DNA from: Hansfordia pulvinata
Taxonomy: Eukaryota > Ascomycota > Sordariomycetes > Xylariales
DNA: 64,000 nt
Reading direction: 5' to 3'
Assembly: GCA_006538405.1 (NCBI GenBank)
Contig: BJKQ01000003.1
Location: 1,178,001 to 1,242,000 of the forward strand
Numbering within the stretch: position 1 is the first letter of the stretch; each line of letters opens with the position of its first letter. Shown here in pieces: positions 55,526 to 64,000 of the stretch. The translations under genes and the position numbers were made by a program. Under the pieces are notes generated by a model. The model made no database searches. It saw nothing but the letters and a program-made list of their open reading frames with translations, and had not been told where the DNA came from.

Positions 55526-56909
55526 GGTGATATGGAGGGGCTGTTTATGTGCGGCTGGTGCGGGAGAGGGATGCTATCGTTTGGTTGAGAGGGCGGGTGA
55601 CTGGATGTGGTGAGTTGCAAAGGTGCAGGTTGGCTGGTGGCGCGATGATGAGGGAAAGTTGGCACGTCGTTGGACGCCGAGCCAAAAGTGCGCAGTGAAG
55701 CTTTCCCGGGCTACGGATTGGGCGGACGGGTAATGGGGGGCAAGGGCTGTGCAGGGCTACCTTAGGACCTACTGCCTCTCATTAGCGGGCAGCGGGCAGT
55801 TTGGTCTGCGACTGGCGGGGCACCGGCAAACGGCTTGTGTTGGCGCGCGCCTGCAACGCAGCAATCGCCGTACTTGCGGTATTCATGACCACGGATTGCT
55901 TCCCATTTCCTTCCAGCAGAACCGCCCCAAGGTCACCCAAATTCAAAACAGCGGCATGGAAGTCTACCTCCTGGCAAAAGCAAAGAATAAGACGAACAAG
56001 ATCAAGATATTGAGCCTACCTACTATGTAGGGTAGGGAACATGTATGCAACATACTGCGGAGTACATAGTTAAATAGATCAGCAAACGAACCATTGCATC
56101 GATATGCAGTTTTCCTGGTAAACAGCAAGCAGCCGTGCGATGCCCTCATCCGCAAGCCCGGCGCCAGTTGCTTGTTTGGCCCGGGGTAGGCTTTAAGCGT
56201 GCGAGACAGAATGCGCTCAGGGTGTACCTCAGGTGGGTGGCCATGTTCACCAGTCCGCTGCCTGTACGAGCCAGAGTAGACCGTGTCGGAGGTACCGCGG
56301 CGCGCCCACGGGTACCACGAGGGCGGATAGCGGCGGTGGAGCACGCCAGACGGACCCCTCCATGTCGCCACGGATAGCAGGATGGTTGCCTGTACGAGCA
56401 CCACAGGCCTCGGTATCTCTGTGCCCAGCTGCCCGCCCGCGCCTCAACCCCGTCCGACTTCGAAGCTTCAATATCGAGCTGTCTCCCTCCGCTCCAGCAC
56501 ATGCCCCGAGACCCACGACTTGCGCAGCTGACTCTCCAGTCCCCTCCTCTTTTTGACAAAATACACACATTATAAGTCCTGGTCTCTCATTGCTTCTAAA
56601 CCTCCGACGCATAAGTTTCCACACTCGGACAGCCCAGTATTCGTCCCCGCCTCCGCCGCCCTACGCTTCGTTTCCTCGCGGACAACGAAGAACGCAAAGA
56701 GATATTTACTGTGCCGTGAAAATCTTTTGCGCGCGCAGACCGAGGCGCTTGTTTTGAGGAGGCACAAGCCTCGTGCTGGTATCGACGACGCGCCACGCTG
56801 GAGTACACTGCCCTCACTCCTGGCACGCATACGTCCAACTGCCATTTGTCGCAAGATCACGAGCCACGGGCTAAGCTGGGCTGAAGCGCTGTGCGCAAAC
56901 CAACTGCGC
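55526..56909. promoter_or_regulatory. Divergent promoter interval UBC9 / PEX19
   Basis: About 1.4 kb between two start codons that face away from each other. TGTACGAGCC-type variants of the dispersed motif occur near 56264 and 56392. The PEX19 frame is open from 56553, but the first in-frame ATG is 56910. Confidence 0.5.
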
Positions 56910-58238
56910 ATGACTGAGAAAGTCCGTGCATCCTCCCAGAACACACAAGATGGAAGCAGCAGACAAGGCCGGGGGAAGGGTCCAGACGAGGCGGCCAAGG
57001 CCCCGGTGTCGGCCCCGCCCCCAGCGGCTGTCGAGAACGACGCCCCGGACCCAGACGAGGACGATCTCGACGACTTGGATGATATGCTAGACGACTTCTC
57101 ACACGTCAAGCTGGATGCCACCAAGGGGCCTCCGCAGCCAGGCGTAGCTGCCCCGCCAAAGGCAGCTGCGGGCTCCGCAGTACCGCCCCTCGGCCCTGAT
57201 TTGCCCGGGGCGGACGACGACGACGACGACTTCGATGAGGAGGAGTTCCAGAAGCAGCTCAAGGCTGGCATGGCTGAGCTGATGGGAGATATGGAGACCA
57301 CGGTATGTTGAGAAGGCGGGTCGGCCACCGCAGGCACCCCCACCAACACCGGAGCGCTCTACGGTTTTCACGAAACGAAATGAAACAAGTTGCTGACCCC
57401 GTCTGTAGCCCGAAATGCAGGCCCAATTCGAAAATATCTTCAAGGGACTCGGAGAAGCCATGGGTGCCGGCGAGGGGCCAAGCTCGGCAGGGGCCGCCGC
57501 TGGGGGCGCGTCAGCGAGCCCTGGCCCTGAGGCCAAGAAGGCCGCGGGCAAGGCGGCGGCAGACCTCAGCCAGGACGCCTCGTTCCAGGACACGATCAAG
57601 CGGACGATGGCGCGGATGCAGGAATCCGGGGACCAGGCGACCAAGGCGGCGGCCGAGGGCAGCGAGGACGACTTCATAGCCGAGATGATGAAGGCGATGG
57701 GGGACCTCCCCGGAGGCGAGGGCGGAGGCGCCGGCGGCGAAGAGGACTTCTCCAAGATGCTCATGGGCATGATGGAGCAGCTGACCAACAAGGAGATTTT
57801 GTACGAGCCCATGAAGGAGTTGAGCGACAAGTTCCCCGGCTGGATGCGGGAGCACGCCGCCGGCCTCTCCGCCGAGGACCGCGAACGCTACACCACTCAA
57901 CAGACCCTCGCCACTGAAATGGTCGCCCGCTTCGAGCAGCCCTCGTACTCAGACTCGAACCCTGCCGACCGCGAGTACATTGTCGACCGCATGCAGAAGG
58001 TAGATTCCCCTCTGTCAATCCTGTCCCCAATGTCTGAGGAGGCTGAAGACCGGCCTTCTCTCTCTGCTGCCGAGTCTCTTGTGATCTACTTCAACCCATT
58101 GAAAGGAGCTGGCTAAAACTGACAAAATCGCAGATGCAAGCGGCAGGGTCGCCGCCCACAGATCTTGTGGGCGACATGCCGAGCGCGAAAGAGGTGCTGG
58201 ACGGACCTGACCCGGACGAGTCGTGCCCGCAACAATAA
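56910..58238 (+). CDS. PEX19: Peroxisomal membrane-protein receptor PEX19
   Basis: Cytosolic chaperone and import receptor for peroxisomal membrane proteins; it docks on Pex3. Exons 56910-57302, 57409-57999 and 58134-58238 give 362 aa. The N-terminal half is disordered and acidic (DEDDLDDLDDMLDDFSHVKL), the region that binds Pex3. FDEEEFQKQLKAGMAELMG and the helical C-terminal domain (FQDTIKRTMARMQESG, FSKMLMGMMEQLTNKEILYEP, FPGWMREHA) match the cargo-binding fold. The last four residues are CPQQ, a farnesylation CaaX box like CKQQ in yeast. The final exon of 105 nt carries this signal, so an annotation that reads through the last intron would lose it. Confidence 0.95.
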
Positions 58239-58662
58239 TCACTCAATAAGGATTCGAGATGTCAGGGTATATCCCATTATGAAACACAGCAAACATGAAA
58301 GGAGCTCTTCCCGGCCCTCATCAACCCCGATTTCCCTTGTGGTCGTAGAAGCCGAGCGGATATTCTGTGAATGTGCACTGGCAATGCGGTGCAACTAACA
58401 TGACACAGCGCATAAAATGTGATGATCTCGATTGAGGGCCAGCTACAGGCCGTGCTCCGTCTGTCCACATATGCGAGGATTGGTATATACAATAGTGGAA
58501 TACATCCCGGTTCAAGTCAACCACCAACGCCTACTTTGTGTCTCCTCATTTAAACGCCGGTAGCCTCTCCGGTTCCGAAAAGAAAGAAACGCCCGGAATC
58601 AGTGTTTTAACGCCAGAAACCGAGTTCCCCAACAGTGCACACATTTAACAGCAGTAACACCC
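58239..58662. other. Intergenic between converging genes
   Basis: About 420 bp with the 3' ends of PEX19 (+) and the disordered protein gene (-). Nothing else was seen. Confidence 0.6.
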
Positions 58663-59883
58663 TCACGACATGTCCATCTGTCCTGACAACACCATATCAT
58701 CCTGACTGCTTGCAGGCTGTTGCTGTTCTTGTAAGAGCAAGTCTGCGAATAGACTGTCATAGTCGTCGTCCTCTGCCGAGAGAGCGGGCGAGCTGGGATG
58801 CCGCGGCGGAACAGATGACGACTGTGCCTCGTCGTACAAGGCCAGCATAGCGTCAAGCTCTCTTTCTTCATCCTGGGCGATCGAGTCGACCATCATTTCA
58901 TCGTCACCATCTAAGTCGCCTGTCTGCGGCGTGTAGCCTAAGTGAAGCTCGGGCATGTTGTCGAGCTCGTCCTCGAAGAGCAGGCCATCAATGTCGCGGT
59001 CCTTCATGTCACGGCGGCGACGCTCGAACCTTGCCCACTCCAGCTTGAGTGCCTACACCGAATTTGTTAGACCTTTTCTTTCAACGGTAGATCGAGGAAC
59101 GAATGCGTAAAGCTAAACAGGGCTGTGAGCACTGACCTCCTGGTCACCTCCTCGTCTTTCCCAGGTGCGGTCGTCAGCGCGCTGGCGGACGTTCTTTAGG
59201 AACAATTTCCTCCGGCTTTCCTGAGCTCCATCGCGCCCACCGGAATGCCTGAGAGGATTCGGTTTCGCGCTTCGGGTGTGAAATCTGGAGAATTTGTCCG
59301 CTGCTGACTGTTGGTTCGGAGGAGTAAAGAGCGTTGAGTTTGAGAATATGGAACCCGAAGCCGGCTTGATAGGGGAAGACTGGGTGTCGCGCCGGGGCAG
59401 AGCATTGACGTTCGGGTCGCGCATAGAGAGAGGGCGCGGAGATTGTGGCGGGGAGCTGTTCCTCTGTTGAGAGGCGCGTAAGGGCGAGGACGACAGCGGC
59501 GAGGGGTAAGAGGGCTTGTGAGGAGTGCTGTGCGAGGGGTGGTTGTTGTTGAAAGAAGCGGGCGGGAGGCCCGGCTCGGCAGATGCGACGGGCGGGGGCT
59601 GAATTCGAAGCTGAATATGGGAGCCGGCATTGTGGGTGTGGCCAGCATTGTGAGAAGCAACGCGAAAGCGTCCGGGAAGGTGGTGACAGCAGAGGGCGCC
59701 GATGTTTCTATGCTGTGTATCCTCGGCAATGGGTATTCTGGCGAGGCTCAGGCGATATAGGAGCAGTCCAAAGAGGCAAGCTAACGTTCCTAAACAGAGC
59801 CGTGAATGGAACAGCGAGTGAACGATGGTGTAGAACGGATGGGAACAGTGGTCGGGGTGAGTCAAGGGAGGCGATCTCTTCAT
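58663..59883 (-). CDS. Disordered protein of unknown function, start uncertain
   Basis: Two exons on the - strand: 59137 and upward (exon 1) and 59052-58663 (exon 2), joined by a GTCAGT...GTGTAG intron. The conserved-looking core spans the junction: SRRKLFLKNVRQRADDRTWE, then RRGGDQE and ALKLEWARFERRRR. Before it lies a Ser/Pro-rich disordered region (PHKPSYPSPLSSSPLRASQQ), after it an acidic tail with DIDGLLFEDELDNMPEL and DDDYDSLFADLLLQEQQQ. I recognise no named family, though the layout resembles a nuclear or regulatory protein. The 5' limit given is the first in-frame ATG (59883), which would add a hydrophobic stretch that is probably 5' UTR. An ATG at 59630 has a better context but is in another frame; ATG 59424 is the most conservative start. 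Confidence 0.6.
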
Positions 59884-60757
59884 ATCAAGCAGGTACGTGT
59901 GTAAGTGGGTGAGTATGGTGGTGCACCTCGATACAGAGAGCCATGGGTGACGCGACGTTGTTGCGGGTGGGGCTGCCAGACGCGTAAAGAGGTGGCAGCC
60001 AGTGAGTGTGCATGTACAAGTACCCGCAGTCGTAATATCGGCAAGCGTTTCTTTCGATTGTCTGTTGACCGCGTGCGGGCACGTGCACGCTGACCACCCG
60101 CGGCTTCTGACGTAGGCCCTTGCAAGTATCTGTACTTCATGGCAGCTGGTAAGCCGCTTGACAGGTGTATCAGGGCAGATTGCAGCTGCCCTGGCTTGCT
60201 GGCCTCCGTCCACATTGACGAGCTCTGCCTCAGTCAGAGCCTGTGAAGCCGGGCCGGTCAGGTCCGAGGCTCAGGTCGCCCGACTTACGAGTACCGAGCG
60301 GTGATCGACAATCGTTGCACCATCTGTTGAGGCACCGACACACCGGGAAGGGATTCCAGGGCCAGTTACCGACGCGATTGATAGCATTTCCTGCCCCGCC
60401 AGGGTGCGCGCGCGACTCCGGCCGGTAATCAACACTTGTTCTCGAATCACCCTCGGCGTTCACTGCTAGCCCCATGTCCTCCCGCGCTAAGCCCGGACCT
60501 CTATTAATGCAGGACCGAATCGGAGACTGCATACGCATTTGATCCATTTTTGTCTTATGTTTTTTTTTATGAATATGATGACGATCACACCCCTTTGCTA
60601 CTCAACCTCACTCGATAACTTCTCGGACACGACGCCCCTGCCCTCGAACCACGGTCAACACCGTCCACTGATCAGTGGCATCCCAGCCCATCGCCTCTGT
60701 TCACCACATGATCAATGTCTACGCCGCTGATCGGAACCTTTCCTCCCAACTTTTGTC
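59884..60757. promoter_or_regulatory. Divergent promoter interval
   Basis: Upstream region shared by the disordered-protein gene (-) and the ABC1-type kinase gene (+). A TTACGAGTACC motif lies near 60286, and a T-rich block (TTTTTTTTATG) near 60560. No gene. Confidence 0.45.
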
Positions 60758-62738
60758 ATGAAAGCCCCGAGCCCATTCGCCGTAGCCAGTCGACTGGCTG
60801 CCGGCGCAGGCCCCAGTCCGTGGACATGCTCAAGCTGTCGCCGTGAACTCGTCACTCGTGCCAAATCGACGCGACAACCGCGCTCTCCCCGACGATTTGC
60901 TTCTGCCGGCACCAACATAAAGCCAATTGCCAACGTGCGCAATGGCTCAGGCAGCCACGGTGGCGCCCGTGATCGAAAGTCCAGCACGCGTTCTCGAACC
61001 ACTGTCCTCGCCGCCTCTGCCACAGGCACCGTCGGCGCAGGCCTACTCGCCTTTACCGACGACATCAAGTACGGCTATGACGCGACCGAACGCGCTGGTC
61101 GTGTTGCCTCCGCGCTCGCTATATGTATTAACGAGTAAGGCCTGCCCTACCGCGTGCTTTGAAGCAAGCTTCACTCTCCTTTTCGCTTGACAGCTGACGT
61201 TACTTCACCAGTTACCGAACATCACTTAACAATCGCGATGCCGCAGAAGACCCCGAGCGACAAGAAGAGATTCTTAAGGGCTGTCACAAGAGGTGCGCCG
61301 AGCGGACGCTGAAAGTACTCGAGAAGAACGGCGGCATCTTCATCAAGCTGGGCCAACATCTAGTACGAGCCATTGCAAGCAAGCAGCCTTATCTCGCAAC
61401 CCAGCTGACCGCCGACAGAGTGCCATGACCTACCTCCTCCCATACGAGTGGACCTCGACCTTTGTACCCCTCCAGGACAAATGCCCCGTCTCCTCCTACG
61501 ATTCGATCGAGCAGATGTTCCGCGCCGACACTGGAGAAGAACTCAAAGATTACTTTTCCGAATTCGCAAACGAGCCCATTGGTGCCGCATCCCTTGCCCA
61601 GGTCCACCTGGCCACGGTCAAGGAGACGGGCCAAAAAGTCGCCGTGAAGGTCCAGCACCCAGGCCTTGCGCTCTGGGCACCACTCGACCTCGCGCTGACC
61701 AAATTCACTTTCGCAATGCTCAAGAAATTCTTTCCCGAATATGACCTGGAGTGGCTGTCGTCCGAGATGGACGTGTCTCTTCCCCAGGAGCTCGACTTCC
61801 AGCAGGAGGCAGCCAACGCGATGCGAACCAAGGAGTACTTCGCGCAGATTCCCGAGCTGCCGCTTGTTGTCCCCGACGTCCTCTGGGCCAAAAAGCGCCT
61901 CTTAGTCATGGCCAACGAGTCGGGCCACCGCCTTGACGACCTCGACTACCTGGACGCCAACCACATTGATCGCGATGAGGTGTCGGCCACGCTGGCCCAT
62001 ATCTTTAATGAGATGATCTTCGGCCGAGACGCGCCACTGCACTGCGACCCTCACGGCGGCAATATTGCCATTCGCAAAGTGACACCGCGGCGGGGGCGGC
62101 CTGGGGCGCGCAACTTCGAGGTGGTCATCTACGACCACGGTTTGTATCGGGTGATCCCGCGGGACCTGCAGCGGTCGTACGCCGAGATGTGGCTGGCCGT
62201 GATTGACGGCGACATGGCGGCCATGCAAAAGCACGCGTGCGACTTTGCAGGCATTAGTGAGGAGCAGTTCCCTCTGTTCGCGAGCGCGATCACGGGCCGT
62301 GACTTTCGCGTGGTGCGCTCGGGCCTGACGGCAGAGCGGACCGAGGGCGAGCGCAAGGAGATGGGCGACGCACTCCAGGAGGGCTTGCTGTCGGACCTTG
62401 TTACTATGCTGGGCCAGGTGCCGCGCGTCATCCTGCTGATTCTCAAGACCAACGACCTGACGCGCAGCCTCGATGAGAACCTGCAAACTCGCGCGGGCCC
62501 TGCCCGCACGTTCCTAATCCTTGCCCGCTACTGCGCTCGCACCGTCTTTCGCGAGGAGCTCGAGGACGCTCGCCGCGGCGGCCGCGGCGCCGGCTTCGCC
62601 GCCTCCCTGTCCACTGCCTTCCGCGTGCTCGGCGCCTGTCTCGGCTTCTTGCGTGTCGAGCTCAAGCTCGGCGCCTTTGAGCTGTGGCTGGGTGTCAAGC
62701 GTGCCGTTGGTTTGCGTGCCTCCATCATGCCTGCGTGA
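60758..62738 (+). CDS. ABC1/ADCK (UbiB-type) atypical kinase, mitochondrial
   Basis: Member of the ABC1/UbiB kinase-like family, closest by motifs to the ADCK1/Mcp2 branch linked to mitochondrial lipid homeostasis. Exons 60758-61134, 61212-61362 and 61419-62738 give 615 aa. The N-terminus (MKAPSPFAVASRLAAGAGPS, then Arg-rich) looks like a mitochondrial presequence, followed by a short hydrophobic segment (VLAASATGTVGAGLLAF). Kinase-like motifs: KLGQ at 171-174 (family KxGQ), GAAS at 231-234 replacing the Gly-rich loop, VAVKVQHPG with Lys253, HCDPHGGN at 384-391 and DHG at 415-417 in place of DFG. The substrate is unknown. Its Ala-rich loop suggests ATP binding without ordinary protein-kinase activity, as known for COQ8. 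Confidence 0.93.
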
Positions 62739-64000
62739 GAGGCCTTTTAATCTGGGGAGTGAACTGCTATGAGTGGAACTTGACCACAGGGGGGTTGGTG
62801 CGTGAGATAGGGGGTGAGGAAAAGAACGTGGAGCCGTCATCGTTAGCTTCACAGTCTTTGGGAGGCCTCGTCGTCTGGTATCGCCTTGTAAGGGCATGCA
62901 CATTGCATTTAGCTTCCTCGACAATTGCTCAACGGGTATCAATGTTGACGCATTAGGTAGCCGATTAGCTTGTGATGAACAGCGCACGGCGTGAATGTCA
63001 TGCCGCGCCCGCGTCCTCATCGTTTGTACATATGAGCGTCTGAAATTTATACACTTCTGATCTGCACGCGAGTGCAGCTTCAACATTGCCGTCTTTGAGA
63101 ATCGTGGTCCGTTGCCAGATGTGACTCAACCGACCACTACTATCATGGAATTCGGTTTCGGCTTAGCGACGTACATGCGAGCCGGTAATCGTCACGCGAA
63201 TCACGGAACACGAGTTTTCTATGTCAATGCAACTGGAAAAGGAGTTCTGATGTATACTTAGGAGTAGATAATGCACCTCGAGTATGGTTGCTACCTGGAC
63301 GCCCGCTTGCGTGTCGCTCGTAAATCAAGTCTTCCACCGACCCGGCAGGTCGGGGAACAAAACCACCCAAGACGCAGAAGAGAGCAGAAGGAAAGCAAAG
63401 TACATGCAGGCAATGAAGTCGACCGTAGTTTGGAGCACACGTCCAAGGTACCCTTCGTGGGCGTTGGACCTTTCCGGACCCTTTCGCGCGGAAGTCCCGC
63501 CCCCAATGAGCGCCGCCTAGACACGGACACAGGACTGAAGCTGTGTGAGCCCGCGCCGTGACTGCAGTGTGCGCATCTTCCAGTCTACGCGCCGCGCACC
63601 TTGTCACGCCCGGTGCCTGGATACCAATGATAGTAGGGTCGTGGACGTCCCGGCCCAATCAGGCGGAACCCAACTGTAGCAAGGGCTCGTATAACATCGA
63701 TGGTCAGGCTTGACGCCGGTATAATGGGATGATGGTGGTGCCAGCGGCAATGGCGCCATTTGGGATCGGGGGTCGGGTAAGGGAGGTAGGCACGTAGGCA
63801 CGGTAGGGCAGAGGGGGTGAATGATGGTCCGGCCCAAGAGGGCCGTGGTGCGATCCCCACCCGCAATCGCGTGATGGCCTTCCCATTGCGGATGGGGTGG
63901 CATGGCGTGCACAGGGGTGGGTTGGGTTGCGCATGTCGGTGTGCTCCAGGTCTCGTTGGATTAGAAAACTCGGGGATGCGACTCTGCACGCGCGTATCCT
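62739..64000. other. Right flank, no gene recognised
   Basis: 3' region of the ABC1-type kinase gene, then sequence to the window end without a supported gene. TAGGTA/CACGTAGG short repeats occur near 63780. Frames on the - strand from 63585 are Pro/His-rich and not convincing. Confidence 0.55.

Noticed and set aside
59740..59883. Hydrophobic stretch as a membrane segment of the disordered protein
   Set aside because: Lies upstream of the likely start, in sequence resembling 5' UTR.
1..64000. tRNA, rRNA, CRISPR array, intact transposon
   Set aside because: No GGTTCGAAT-type B box with a matching acceptor stem, no spaced direct repeats, and no transposase or reverse transcriptase motifs were seen when reading both strands; a covariance-model scan was not possible.

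Overview
This window is nuclear DNA of a filamentous ascomycete (Pezizomycotina, most likely Sordariomycetes). The evidence is short GT-AG introns with CTNAC-type branch points, G/C-ending codons, pyrimidine-rich leaders upstream of start codons, and typically fungal genes: an Hrp1-type RRM protein, a fungal PKA regulatory subunit, a GtaA-type secreted glutaminase, and Pex19 ending in a CaaX box. I saw no rRNA, tRNA, CRISPR array, intact transposon or virus-like gene. The species cannot be named from the sequence alone.

Layout: 2.8-6.0 kb HRP1-like RRM protein (+); 7.3-8.3 kb phytanoyl-CoA dioxygenase-family enzyme (-), divergent from ECT1, ethanolamine-phosphate cytidylyltransferase (+, 9.1-10.6 kb); 10.6-15.5 kb non-coding, the second half being a CT-rich leader/promoter; 15.6-17.1 kb PKA regulatory subunit (+); 17.8-18.5 kb SPF27/BCAS2 splicing factor (-); a small unrecognised ORF at 18.9 kb (+); 19.5-22.1 kb neutral ceramidase (+); 25.2-27.7 kb glutaminase (-); 27.7-36.3 kb has no convincing gene; 36.3-38.1 kb Ser/Pro-rich mucin-like wall protein (+); 39.0-39.4 kb small SMP-domain protein (-); 41.6-43.3 kb BBE-type FAD oxidase (+); 44.7-46.1 kb J-domain membrane protein with a probable frameshift (+); 46.9-48.5 kb VDAC porin (-); 50.6-53.4 kb asparagine synthetase (-); 54.8-55.5 kb UBC9 (-), divergent from PEX19 (+, 56.9-58.2 kb); 58.7-59.9 kb disordered protein of unknown function (-); 60.8-62.7 kb mitochondrial ABC1/ADCK-type atypical kinase (+).

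This is mostly a housekeeping neighbourhood: lipid metabolism (ECT1, ceramidase), mitochondrion and peroxisome (VDAC, ABC1 kinase, PEX19), RNA processing (HRP1, SPF27), SUMOylation (UBC9), cAMP signalling (PKA-R) and nitrogen (asparagine synthetase, glutaminase). It is interrupted by long non-coding stretches with microsatellites and a recurring TACGAGTA-type motif. I found no gene cluster that looks like a new biological system. The most useful unusual points are the J-protein frameshift at a G6 run, a GC-AG intron in PKA-R, a group of minus-strand genes with micro-exons of 24-31 nt (VDAC, ASN, UBC9), a 1.25-kb intron in HRP1, and an uncatalogued small ORF at 18.9 kb. All exon coordinates were worked out by hand from splice signals and reading-frame continuity.
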